Source of the DNA: HGM10766 sp900757295
GTDB lineage: Bacteria > Bacillota_I > Bacilli_A > RF39 > UBA660
DNA length: 64,000 nt
Direction of reading: 5' to 3'
Assembly: GCA_025992315.1 (NCBI GenBank)
Contig: DAJPHG010000001.1
Location: 558,001-622,000 of the forward strand
Numbering within the stretch: the stretch's first letter is position 1; each line of letters starts with the position of its first letter. The position numbers and the translations under genes are program-made. This document shows positions 46,382-54,304 of the stretch, in pieces. Below the pieces are notes generated by a model. The model saw only the letters and a list, made by a program, of their open reading frames with translations, had not been told where the DNA came from and ran no database searches.

Positions 46382-47824
46382 ATGGATAAAGAAAAACCGA
46401 AAAAGAAAAATAGTAAATTTTTTAAATTTATTTATTTATTACTATTTTTATCTTGTATATTATTTTGTGGAGCTATATATTATTTGAATTTATTACCATT
46501 TAAGTATTTCATTTTAGTTGTAGCTGCAGCAGTATTTATTATCTTTTTATTTGCTTTAGTTTTATTAAATAGAAGAGTGAAGAAATTTATTAAGTTTTTC
46601 TTTTCGATATTAGCTATAATTATTATGACTGGTTTATTTTTAGTAAGTAAATATAGTTTTAATGTTAAAGGCGTTATAAATGACGTTACTAAAAAAATAA
46701 ATTATAAAACTGAAAATTATGATGTAATTGTTTTGGATAATAGTAATTATGAAGATATAAAAGATTTAGAAAATAAAGAATTAGGATATTTAGATAATGG
46801 ATCTAATGGAATTAAAAAAGCTAAAAGTACATTAAAAAAACAAGTTAATACAAGTAATGATGATTATGATGATGTTGCTAAGTTATCAAATGATTTATTA
46901 AATAAAAAAATTGATGCAATATTAGTCGAAGAAACTTATAAATCAATTTTAGATGAAGAATCAGATAAATTTAAAAGTTCAACTAAAGTATTATATGAAT
47001 TTAGTGTTAAAATTCCTGAAGAAAAAAACAGTAAGAAAGTTGATGTTACAAAAGAACCATTTAATGTTTATATAAGTGGAATTGATACTTATGGAAAGAT
47101 AACAAGTGTTTCTAGAAGTGATGTTAATATTATTGCAACTGTTAATCCTCAAAGTGGACATGTTTTATTGACTTCAGTACCAAGAGATTATTATGTTCAA
47201 TTAAGAGGCACTACAGGTTTAAAAGATAAACTTACTCATGCTGGTATATATGGAGTAGAAAAATCTGTTGGAACTTTAGAAGATTTACTTAATATTAAAA
47301 TAAATTACTATTTAAAAGTTAATTTCACTTCAGTTGTTAAGATAGTTGATACATTAGGAGGCATTACAGTACATTCTGATTATAATTTTATTAGTCAAGA
47401 TGGCTTTAAATATGTAAAAGGTGATAATAAAGTAAATGGAGAAAGAGCTTTATCTTTTGCTAGAGAAAGACATTCATTTAATAGTGGAGATATTCAACGT
47501 GGTAAGAATCAGATGTACGTTATACAAGGTATGGCTGATGAATTAATGAGTTTTTCTTCAGTAACTAAGTTTAATTCTTTATTAAGTGACTTAGATGGAA
47601 CTTTTGAAACTAATATAAGCAGTGATGAAATATCTAAATTAGTAAAGATGCAAATAGATAAGAATATTAATTGGAATATTGAAAATAATACTTTAGATGG
47701 AACTGGTGCTAAGAAAGCAACATATACTGCTAAGTCAACTAAAGCATATGTTATGGAACCAGATGTTGCATCAGTAGCTTCAGCAACAACTAAAATAGAA
47801 AAAGTAATGCATGAAAAAAATTAA
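46382..47824 (+). CDS. LytR-CpsA-Psr family wall ligase
   Basis: About 480 residues from the ATG at 46382, behind GGAGG; a TTG frame opens at 46367. Three N-terminal membrane helices are followed by an extracellular region. The LCP domain begins near residue 230 (FNVYISGIDTYG), with SRSDVNIIATVNPQ, LTSVPRDYYV and the phospholipid-binding arginines in ALSFARERH. LCP enzymes attach teichoic acid or polysaccharide to peptidoglycan. The domain between the helices and the LCP fold resembles a small solute-binding lobe seen in some LytR proteins. Confidence 0.92.
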   Translation: MDKEKPKKKNSKFFKFIYLLLFLSCILFCGAIYYLNLLPFKYFILVVAAAVFIIFLFALVLLNRRVKKFIKFFFSILAIIIMTGLFLVSKYSFNVKGVINDVTKKINYKTENYDVIVLDNSNYEDIKDLENKELGYLDNGSNGIKKAKSTLKKQVNTSNDDYDDVAKLSNDLLNKKIDAILVEETYKSILDEESDKFKSSTKVLYEFSVKIPEEKNSKKVDVTKEPFNVYISGIDTYGKITSVSRSDVNIIATVNPQSGHVLLTSVPRDYYVQLRGTTGLKDKLTHAGIYGVEKSVGTLEDLLNIKINYYLKVNFTSVVKIVDTLGGITVHSDYNFISQDGFKYVKGDNKVNGERALSFARERHSFNSGDIQRGKNQMYVIQGMADELMSFSSVTKFNSLLSDLDGTFETNISSDEISKLVKMQIDKNINWNIENNTLDGTGAKKATYTAKSTKAYVMEPDVASVASATTKIEKVMHEKN

Positions 47825-47833
47825 AAAAATTAT

Positions 47834-47861
47834 TTGCATAATGCAAAATGTATGATATAAT
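47834..47861 (+). promoter_or_regulatory. Promoter of the 47868 RNA
   Basis: TTGCAT, 16-base spacer, TATAAT, with the start expected near 47868. Confidence 0.55.
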
Positions 47862-47867
47862 ATATTG

Positions 47868-47969
47868 CATGAAGAAGGCATAGATTCTTAATTATTAATC
47901 CTATAAACCATATAAACTCATACTTATATTTTTTAGTCTTCTTCTAAAGAGCATTTTTGCTCTTTTTTT
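47868..47969 (+). ncRNA. Putative small RNA of about 100 bases ahead of the spoIIA locus
   Basis: Promoter and terminator frame a non-coding stretch. GAAGAAG (47871-47877) pairs with CTTCTTC (47938-47944), closing an AT-rich internal loop. The terminator AAAGAGC/GCTCTTT with seven T residues is at 47946-47969. No protein frame of note fits inside. It does not look like 6S, SRP or tmRNA. Being between the LCP gene and spoIIAA, it could also act as an insulator for the sporulation genes. Confidence 0.45.
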
Positions 47970-48048
47970 GTTATCTTAAAATATGTTTTGTCGAATCGCT
48001 TTAAAAACATTTTAAATTGCTTTATAGTTGTTTTGCTAGGTGATAGAA

Positions 48049-48381
48049 ATGTTGAGAATAAATTCAGAATATGTTAAAGGGATTTTATTTGTTAGGATAG
48101 AAGGAAATTTAAATAGAAGAAATTCTTATAAATTAAAAAGCTATTTAATACCAGCTATATTAAAGCATAGAATTAAGTTTTTAGTTTATAATTTATATAA
48201 TTTAAATGATATAGATATGGTAGGAAAGAAAGCTTTAGAACAATCGGCAAAGGCTATTGATGTAAATAAAGGAATTTCTTTAATTTGTGAAGTACCCCCA
48301 AAATTAAATGAATTTTTTCAAAATGTTAATATTACCAAAACATCAAATGAGTTAACAGCAATAAAAACAATTAATATATAG
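48049..48381 (+). CDS. spoIIAA: STAS-domain anti-anti-sigma factor, SpoIIAA-like and degenerate
   Basis: 110 residues from the ATG behind AGGTGAT. The fold matches SpoIIAA: strand VKGILFVRIEGNLNR, helix KSYLIPAI, strand KFLVYNLYNL, helix, strand GISLICEVPPKLNEFF. In SpoIIAA the next loop carries DSSGL, whose second serine is phosphorylated by SpoIIAB. Here the loop reads DIDMVGKKAL, so both serines are replaced. It sits where spoIIAA belongs, ten bases before sigF. Switching by phosphorylation cannot occur in the known way. The symbol is positional. Confidence 0.75.
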   Translation: MLRINSEYVKGILFVRIEGNLNRRNSYKLKSYLIPAILKHRIKFLVYNLYNLNDIDMVGKKALEQSAKAIDVNKGISLICEVPPKLNEFFQNVNITKTSNELTAIKTINI

Positions 48382-48390
48382 GAGAAACTT

Positions 48391-49047
48391 ATGGATGCGT
48401 ATAATTATCTTATTGAAGAGTATAAACCATTAATATTAAGTATTGCCAAAAAGTTTAATAATATAGAGAAAGAAGATTTATTTCAAGCAGGAGCACTTGG
48501 ATTAAAAAAAGCATTTGATAATTATGATGAAACTTCAGCAACTAAATTTTCAACTTATGCTTATAAATATATTTATGGTGAGATGTATAATTTAATTTAT
48601 AAAAATAGTGACTTAAAAATAACTAAAGATACTTTAAAATTATATAAAAGTATTATCAAAACATATCAGTTATTAACACAAAAAAATAATAAAATACCAA
48701 CTACTTTAGAAATAGCTATGACTTTAGAAGTAGAAGAATCATTAATTAATGCAGTAATTATATCATGTCAAAAAGCGCCTAGTTTAGATGCTAATTATTG
48801 TGATGATAAGGATATTAAAGAAGTTATAAACATTGAAGAAAACGTTAGTCTTGATGATAAAATATTCTTAAATGATGCTATAAATCAATTACAAGAACCA
48901 GAAAAAACAATTATTAAACAAAGATATTATAATGATTTAACTCAGAGTGAGATTGCTGCATTATTAGGTATTTCTCAGGTTAAAGTATCTAGATATGAAA
49001 AAAAAGGGATTGAAAAAATGCGTACTTTAGTAAAAGATTGTGCATAA
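48391..49047 (+). CDS. sigF: Sporulation sigma factor, sigma-F/G type
   Basis: 218 residues. Region 2: EDLFQAGALGLKKAFDNYD with core-binding FSTYAYKYIYGEMYNLI. Region 3: PTTLEIAMTLEVEESLI. Region 4: LQEPEKTIIKQRYYNDLTQ followed by SEIAALLGISQVKVSRYEKK. The gene order (SpoIIAA-like before, spoVA after) fits sigma-F; sigma-G has very similar sequence and cannot be excluded. GGAG precedes the ATG. No spoIIAB gene lies between this gene and the STAS gene: only nine bases separate them. Confidence 0.88.
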   Translation: MDAYNYLIEEYKPLILSIAKKFNNIEKEDLFQAGALGLKKAFDNYDETSATKFSTYAYKYIYGEMYNLIYKNSDLKITKDTLKLYKSIIKTYQLLTQKNNKIPTTLEIAMTLEVEESLINAVIISCQKAPSLDANYCDDKDIKEVINIEENVSLDDKIFLNDAINQLQEPEKTIIKQRYYNDLTQSEIAALLGISQVKVSRYEKKGIEKMRTLVKDCA

Positions 49048-49089
49048 TTTAAAACAAAAGCTTTCATAATAAAAATGGAGGCTTTTTCT

Positions 49090-49527
49090 ATGAATAAGGA
49101 AGAATATAAAAAAATTGTAAAAAAATATACCCCAAAAGAAAATAGATTTATAAATGCTATAAGTGCATTCTTTTTTGGTGGAGGATTAGGAGTACTTGCA
49201 GAGTTAATTAATAATATATTAAGAAAATGTTTTAATTTATCTATATTAGATGCAACTACATGGATGATTATTATATTTATTTTCTTTGGATGTGTTTTAA
49301 CAGCTTTAGGAATCTTTGATAAGTTAGTTTGTTTTTTAAAGTCCGCTTTAATTATTCCAATTACAGGATTTGCTCATTCTATAACTAGTGCTGCTTTAGA
49401 TTATAAACAAGATGGTTTTGTTACGGGAATAGGTTCAAATTGCTTTAAATTAGCCGGAAGTGTAATTTTGTATGGTGTAGTTAGTGCATTTATTTTAGTA
49501 ATAATTGGAGTGGTGATAAATGGCTAG
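49090..49527 (+). CDS. spoVAC: Stage V sporulation protein AC
   Basis: About 145 residues. The ATG at 49090 follows ATGGAGG. Four membrane helices with family motifs AISAFFFGGGLGVLAELI near residue 25 and SALIIPITGFAHSITSAALD near 90. SpoVA proteins form the channel that moves dipicolinic acid into the forespore and out at germination. It overlaps spoVAD by eight bases. Confidence 0.93.
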   Translation: MNKEEYKKIVKKYTPKENRFINAISAFFFGGGLGVLAELINNILRKCFNLSILDATTWMIIIFIFFGCVLTALGIFDKLVCFLKSALIIPITGFAHSITSAALDYKQDGFVTGIGSNCFKLAGSVILYGVVSAFILVIIGVVING

Positions 49528-50491
49528 TTTAATTTTTAAAAATGTTTATATTAATGATCAAGAAACAGTAGTTGGTCCTTATGAAAATAATGGTATTTTA
49601 AATTTTAATAATTCAATTAAAGATTTTTATGGTGATGAAAAAAGTTTTGAAAATTGTGAAATAAAATTACAGAAAATGGTATTTGATAATATTTTACATA
49701 AAAATAATTTATCTGATATTAATATTGATTTAGTTGTTGGTGGAGACTTGATGAATCAAATTACGGCGACTAGCTTTAATATGAGGGACTATAATATACC
49801 TTTTTTAGGAGTTTATAGTGCATGTGCTTCTTTTCCAGAAAGTTTATTAATTTTAGCTAATATGGTAGATTCTAAATTTTTAAAAAAAGGTATTGCTATT
49901 ACTAGTAGTCATAACTTAACTAGTGAAAAACAATTTAGATTTCCTATAGAATATGGTTGTTTAAAACCTAAAAGATCTACTTTTACAGCAACGGGGGCTG
50001 TAAGTACTTTAGTTTCTAATAAAGTAAGTAAAGTAAAAGTAGAAAGTGCAACAATAGGAATGGTAATTGATTATGGTATTAAAGATCCATTTAATATGGG
50101 AGCAGTTATGGCTCCTGCAGCAGCAAGTACTATAGTTAATCATTTAAATGAATTAAATAGGAGTATTAATTATTATGATGTAGTTTTAACTGGTGATCTT
50201 GGAGAAGTTGGCAGTCAAATTTTAAAAGAATTTTTGCTAAAAAATAATAATATTAAAATGAAGAATCATTTAGATGCAGCTACATTGATTTATAGTGATG
50301 AACAAGAAACTTTCTCAGGAGCAAGTGGACCTGTTGCACTTCCAATTGTACTTTTCAATAAAATATTAAAACAACGCAAATATAAAAAAATATTAATAGT
50401 TGGAACTGGTTCTTTACATTCTCCAGTTATGTGTAATCAAAAAAACACTATTCCAAGTATTGCTCACGCAGTTAGTTTGGAGGTTATTTAA
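49520..50491 (+). CDS. spoVAD: Stage V sporulation protein AD
   Basis: 323 residues with a thiolase-like fold: GVYSACASFPESLLI carries the cysteine at the thiolase position, with later boxes TFTATGAVSTLVS, MGAVMAPAAASTI and DLGEVGSQIL. Structural work on the family shows it binds dipicolinic acid. It is overlapped by spoVAC at the start and by spoVAE at the end (TAATG), so it is translationally coupled on both sides. Confidence 0.95.
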   Translation: MASLIFKNVYINDQETVVGPYENNGILNFNNSIKDFYGDEKSFENCEIKLQKMVFDNILHKNNLSDINIDLVVGGDLMNQITATSFNMRDYNIPFLGVYSACASFPESLLILANMVDSKFLKKGIAITSSHNLTSEKQFRFPIEYGCLKPKRSTFTATGAVSTLVSNKVSKVKVESATIGMVIDYGIKDPFNMGAVMAPAAASTIVNHLNELNRSINYYDVVLTGDLGEVGSQILKEFLLKNNNIKMKNHLDAATLIYSDEQETFSGASGPVALPIVLFNKILKQRKYKKILIVGTGSLHSPVMCNQKNTIPSIAHAVSLEVI

Positions 50492-50841
50492 TGACTTATA
50501 TATATGCTTTCTTATTTGTTGGGGTGTTATGTTTAATTGCTCAAATAATTATTGATAATACTTGTTTATCGTTTGGTCATATCACTAGCTTGTATGTTGT
50601 ACTTGGAGCAGTACTAGCATTCTTTGATATATATGATAAAATTAAAGAGTTAGCAGGAGCAGGAGCATCACTACCGATTACATCATTTGGAAACCTTCTT
50701 TATCATGCAGCTTTAGATGGATACTTGGCTAATGGAGTTTTAGGAATATTTCAAAATATGTTAACAACAACTTCTGCTGGTATTACTGCTGCTATAGTAT
50801 TTGCATTTATAATGACATTAATGTTTAAACCTCATGATTAA
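50491..50841 (+). CDS. spoVAE: Stage V sporulation protein AE (SpoVAEb)
   Basis: 116 residues with about four membrane helices: YAFLFVGVLCLIAQIIID at the start, ITSLYVVLGAVLAFFDIYD, then GAGASLPITSFGNLLYHA, the family's GxGAxxPIxGFG box. It ends the spoVA unit. spoVAA, spoVAB, spoVAEa and spoVAF, present in Bacillus, are absent here. Confidence 0.93.
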   Translation: MTYIYAFLFVGVLCLIAQIIIDNTCLSFGHITSLYVVLGAVLAFFDIYDKIKELAGAGASLPITSFGNLLYHAALDGYLANGVLGIFQNMLTTTSAGITAAIVFAFIMTLMFKPHD

Positions 50842-50843
50842 TA

Positions 50844-50869
50844 AGCTAAAATAATTGGCTTTTTTTTTC
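50844..50869 (+). terminator. Weak terminator after spoVAE
   Basis: AGCTAA/TTGGCT (one G-T pair) followed by nine T residues. Confidence 0.55.
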
Positions 50870-50910
50870 TTTTTTGTTATAATTATTAAAGAGAATGAGG
50901 GGATTATATT

Positions 50911-51876
50911 ATGAAAGAAGAAAATGATCATAATATCGAAAATAATCAAAATAGTAATTTAGAAAATAAACAAGAAATGACGCCTCAAATAATTGGTGAA
51001 CTACCTACTGAAAAACAAGGTAGTGTCATATGGGTATTTATCTTTTTTGCTTTACTATGCGGTTTTACTTTTGGACTTCCATATTTAAGAGAATATGTTG
51101 AAAGTAAAAAAAGTGTGCCTGTAGCTAGTGATGCAAAAGAAAAGAGTGAAGAAAAAACTGATACTACAGAAGCTGAAAAAGATATTGTTTACTATGAAAT
51201 TGATCAAAATGTAACATTTGCTTTTAATAATTTAAGATTTAATAATTTGGTTAAAGAATCTACTGATGATTATTATTTTGTGTTTAGTATGACTAATGAA
51301 TCAGATAATATTTTTGATTTTTCAAAAAATTATTATGTTGAATTTTATACAGCAGATAAAACATTGTTGGAAAGATCAAAAATAGTTGGTGATCAAAGTA
51401 TAACAAATAATCAAGAAGCTGTTATTAAACTTCAAATTAATGAAAATACTTATAATAATGCTTCTTTAATTGCAGTAGTTGAAAAAAGTGAAGATGATTA
51501 CCCAGAAGTTACTTTAAATAAAAAAGATAATGATTATGATATTTTAGTTTGTACTAATAAAAATAATGAAATAACTTATTTTTTTAAAGAAGATAAGTTG
51601 GAGAAAATTACGGATATTTACAATTATACTAATGTTGATGTAAATAGCTATAATGCGGTATTATCATCATATCAAAACTTAGCTGCTAGTTATAATAATA
51701 TTGAAGGCGTTGTTTCTAATATAACAGATACAAATCAATCTTTTACAATGAATACTCAGATAGATTTAGCAACAGCAAATGTTGATAATTTGAAAAATAA
51801 ACATTATTTTAAAAAGAATGCAAACAGTAAAAAAGTAAAATTTGAAATGGAAGCTATGAGATATACCTGTTCATAA
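50911..51876 (+). CDS. Single-pass membrane protein with unknown extracellular domain
   Basis: 321 residues. Acidic cytoplasmic lead of about 35 residues, membrane helix near 43-63, Lys/Glu-rich linker, then a beta-rich domain (YYEIDQNVTFAFNNLRF, VFSMTNESDNIFDF) that looks like an immunoglobulin-like or DUF4352-like fold, and a helical end with two cysteines. AGGGG precedes the ATG. It lies 17 bases before the scpA start and is probably co-transcribed with it. No known function. Confidence 0.7.
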   Translation: MKEENDHNIENNQNSNLENKQEMTPQIIGELPTEKQGSVIWVFIFFALLCGFTFGLPYLREYVESKKSVPVASDAKEKSEEKTDTTEAEKDIVYYEIDQNVTFAFNNLRFNNLVKESTDDYYFVFSMTNESDNIFDFSKNYYVEFYTADKTLLERSKIVGDQSITNNQEAVIKLQINENTYNNASLIAVVEKSEDDYPEVTLNKKDNDYDILVCTNKNNEITYFFKEDKLEKITDIYNYTNVDVNSYNAVLSSYQNLAASYNNIEGVVSNITDTNQSFTMNTQIDLATANVDNLKNKHYFKKNANSKKVKFEMEAMRYTCS

Positions 51877-51892
51877 TTAGGAAGTGATAAAA

Positions 51893-52603
51893 ATGAATAT
51901 TCATATTAATGATTTTGAAGGTCCTTTAGATCTTCTTTTACATTTAGTTAAAAGTTCTAAAATGGATATTTATGAGATAGAAATTTCAGTAATTATAGAA
52001 CAATATTTAGATATTATAGAGCATATGCAAGAACTAAATATTGAACTTGCCAGCTCTTATTTAGTTATGGCTGCAGAATTACTTCATCTAAAAAGTAAGT
52101 TGTTATTAAATAAAACTGATGAAGAAGACGAAGAAAGTGAATTTAATACTGAAGAAGAATTAAAAGAAAGATTAATAGAATATCAAAAATATAAAGATAT
52201 AACTAATAAGTTTAAAGATTTAAAAGAAAAAAGAGATGAAGTTTATACTAAAGACCCTACGAGCATATTAGAATACGCTCCTTCAAATTCTATAAAAAAT
52301 GATGATATTACTTTGGATGATTTAATAAATGCATTTTTAGAATTTAAAAAAAGAGAAGAATTATCAAAACCTGTTGAAACTAAAATAACTAAGAGAGAAT
52401 TAAGTATTAAAGAAAGAACTAATAGTATAAAATCGTTATTAAATAAAAAGGGAAAAATAAATTTTTTAGAATTATTTGAAGAGTTTAATAAAGATTATGT
52501 TATAGTAACATTTTTATCGATTTTAAATATGGGTAAAAATAATGAAATTTCTATAATGCAAGAGGGAAATTTTTCAGACATAATTATAGAAAAGAGATGG
52601 TAG
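51893..52603 (+). CDS. scpA: Segregation and condensation protein A
   Basis: About 236 residues, start at the ATG behind AGGAAGTGATAA (the frame is open to 51884). MNIHINDFEGPLDLLLHLVKS and MDIYEIEISVIIEQYLDII are the N-terminal kleisin motif that binds SMC; YLVMAAELLHLKSKLLL follows, and the C-terminal winged helix ends at the scpB start. ScpA, ScpB and SMC make the condensin that organises origin regions. Confidence 0.95.
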   Translation: MNIHINDFEGPLDLLLHLVKSSKMDIYEIEISVIIEQYLDIIEHMQELNIELASSYLVMAAELLHLKSKLLLNKTDEEDEESEFNTEEELKERLIEYQKYKDITNKFKDLKEKRDEVYTKDPTSILEYAPSNSIKNDDITLDDLINAFLEFKKREELSKPVETKITKRELSIKERTNSIKSLLNKKGKINFLELFEEFNKDYVIVTFLSILNMGKNNEISIMQEGNFSDIIIEKRW

Positions 52604-53169
52604 TTATGAATTTAATTGGTGTAATTGAAGGTGTACTGTTTGTTGTTGGTGATGAAGGTATAACTTTAAATTCTTTAAGTGAAATAATTGATAAACCTTT
52701 AGAAGAAACAAAAGAATTATTACTTCAATTAAAAAAAGCATACGAAGAAGATGATAGAGGTATTAGAATAAGCTATCTAGGTGATGCTTTTAAATTAACA
52801 ACTAAAAAAGAACATAAAGAATATTATCAAAAATTAATAGAAAATCCTGATAATAATATGTTAAGTCAAGCTGCTTTAGAAACTCTTGCTATTGTAGCTT
52901 ATAATCAACCAATTACTAGAGCTGAAGTAGATGAAATAAGAGGAATCTCATCTTCACATATGATAAGAAAATTAGTTGCAAAAAATTTATTAAAAGAAGC
53001 AGGAAAGTCTACATTACCTGGTAGACCTAATTTATATAAAACTACTAGTGATTTTTTAGATTTCTTTGGGTTATCAACAATAAACGATTTACCTAAAATA
53101 GAAGAGAAAGAAGAGACAAGAGAAGAAAAAGAATTGTTTACTTCTATTTATAAAGAGCCAAATGAATAG
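52597..53169 (+). CDS. scpB: Segregation and condensation protein B
   Basis: 190 residues, two winged-helix domains: LIGVIEGVLFVVGDEGITL at the start, and AALETLAIVAYNQPITRAEV with IRGISSSHMIRKLVAKNLL and LPGRPNLYKTT in the second. The ATG at 52597 overlaps scpA; the ATG at 52606 is an alternative start. The acidic tail overlaps the next gene by eight bases. Confidence 0.95.
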   Translation: MVVMNLIGVIEGVLFVVGDEGITLNSLSEIIDKPLEETKELLLQLKKAYEEDDRGIRISYLGDAFKLTTKKEHKEYYQKLIENPDNNMLSQAALETLAIVAYNQPITRAEVDEIRGISSSHMIRKLVAKNLLKEAGKSTLPGRPNLYKTTSDFLDFFGLSTINDLPKIEEKEETREEKELFTSIYKEPNE

Positions 53170-53740
53170 TATATTTGATGAAGAATTGAATAATGAAACT
53201 ATAGTAGATGGTGATTTTAAAGATTTAATAATCCAAGGTAATGATATTAATAAATGCAGTGTAATTAATAGTGATTTTCAAAAATGTAATTTTAGTGGAT
53301 TAAATATTTGTGATACTGAATTTAATAATTGTGATTTATCAAATGCGATTTTTGATAATGTAGGGATTCATAATTGTAAATTTAATAATTGCAAAATGGT
53401 TGGAGCTAATTTTAGTAATGTTATCTTTAAAAAATGTATATTTAATAATAATATGGCAAACTACTTAGTTTTAGCAAATTGTGATTTAAAAGAAGTGTCT
53501 TTTATAGAAAATAGACTTAATAGTATTAGTTTTATTAGTAATAAACTAAAAAAAGTAAGTTTAGATAAAAATGAAATGCAATCTGCTGAAATAATTAACA
53601 CTTCTTTAAATAATATTGACTTAAGTAATTGCATTATAGATAATATGAAAATAGATTTAAATGATTTAAAGGGTGTGACATTAAATCATATGCAAGGTTT
53701 AAGTGTTTTAGATTTATTAAATATAAAAATAAAAGATTAG
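53162..53740 (+). CDS. Pentapeptide-repeat protein, Qnr-like shape
   Basis: 192 residues. A run of five-residue repeats with Phe or Leu at the centre (CNFSG, CEFxN-like, CDLSN, AIFDN, CKFNN, ANFSN, CIFNN) forms a right-handed quadrilateral beta helix. The C-terminal part, ending GVTLNHMQGLSVLDLLNIKI, resembles the dimerisation end of Qnr/MfpA-type proteins, which mimic DNA and protect gyrase. It overlaps scpB, so it is read with the condensin genes. A gyrase role is inference from fold only. Confidence 0.72.
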   Translation: MNSIFDEELNNETIVDGDFKDLIIQGNDINKCSVINSDFQKCNFSGLNICDTEFNNCDLSNAIFDNVGIHNCKFNNCKMVGANFSNVIFKKCIFNNNMANYLVLANCDLKEVSFIENRLNSISFISNKLKKVSLDKNEMQSAEIINTSLNNIDLSNCIIDNMKIDLNDLKGVTLNHMQGLSVLDLLNIKIKD

Positions 53741-53779
53741 ACTTTTATATAAACTAATTATTTGATATAATTAATTTAT

Positions 53780-53866
53780 GCCTGTGTGGTGAAATTGGTA
53801 GACGCGCTGGACTCAAAATCCAGTGGTAGCAATACCGTGCCGGTTCGAGTCCGGCCACAGGCACCA
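53780..53866 (+). tRNA. tRNA-Leu (anticodon CAA), CCA encoded
   Basis: Acceptor GCCTGTG (53780-53786) pairs with CACAGGC (53856-53862), followed by A and CCA. The anticodon stem CTGGA/TCCAG closes loop CTCAAAA with anticodon CAA, and a long variable arm marks it as class II. The T arm CCGGTTCGAGTCCGG is intact. A TATAAT box lies at 53766. The gene is directly followed by the repeated hairpin module and integrative-element relics, so its 3' end is an attachment site. Confidence 0.97.
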
Positions 53867-53955
53867 GAATGATAGGAAACTCGGACTTTTCGAGTTTAAG
53901 TAATAAATGCTAACTAGAAATAGTTAGTTTTTTTGTTATTTAAGAAAGGATAAGT
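53860..53955 (+). repeat. tRNA-Leu 3' module, copy A (tRNA end + double hairpin)
   Basis: A 27-base string starting at GGCACCAGA (53860-53886) recurs with one mismatch at 59859-59885. It continues into AAACTCG/CGAGTTT and then a GAAA-loop terminator CTAACTA/TAGTTAG with seven T residues (53910-53934). Similarity to copy C goes on to the ribosome site GAAAGGATAAGTGAT. This end is attached to the intact tRNA. Confidence 0.8.
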
Positions 53956-53963
53956 GATGAGTT

Positions 53964-54228
53964 ATGACAATAGAAACTAAAGAACTTGTAATAAGTGAAG
54001 AATTAAAAAGAAAGGTTGAAATTATTTGTAGATTATGTGGATTACTCTATTACAAATGGAAATGGTAAAAGTATTAAGAATACTAATATTGCTTATGTTA
54101 AACCTCATATAGTAAAAATAAATAATATTAATTACTTATTATTTGATAATTCCAATTATATTTTTATAAATGGTTATGATAAAAAAATAGAATTTAAAGA
54201 TATTGAAAATTATATAAAATCACACTAA
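53964..54228 (+). pseudogene. Small element-borne gene, frameshifted
   Basis: The frame from ATG 53964 gives MTIETKELVISEELKRKVEI and stops at 54068. The sequence goes on in another frame with NIAYVKPHIVKINNINYLL to 54228. A related and more decayed copy follows the third tRNA module (RKIDMICRF, then ACVKPHILKVKESDYLIL, 59966-60112), and a start of the same kind (IKKEIEIEESLKQRI) follows the second at 56768. The intact ancestor was probably about 85-90 residues. Function unknown. Confidence 0.5.
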
Positions 54229-54304
54229 TATATAATATTTTTAAATTTTAGACCTTACTTTTTGCTTTTAAAGTGCCAAACATATGAAAGGAAGTGTTAA
54301 AAAT

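Noticed and set aside
48381..48391. A hidden spoIIAB in another frame or on the other strand at the spoIIA locus.
   Set aside because: Only nine bases separate the STAS and sigma genes, and no HATPase motifs (N box or glycine boxes) appear in any frame nearby.
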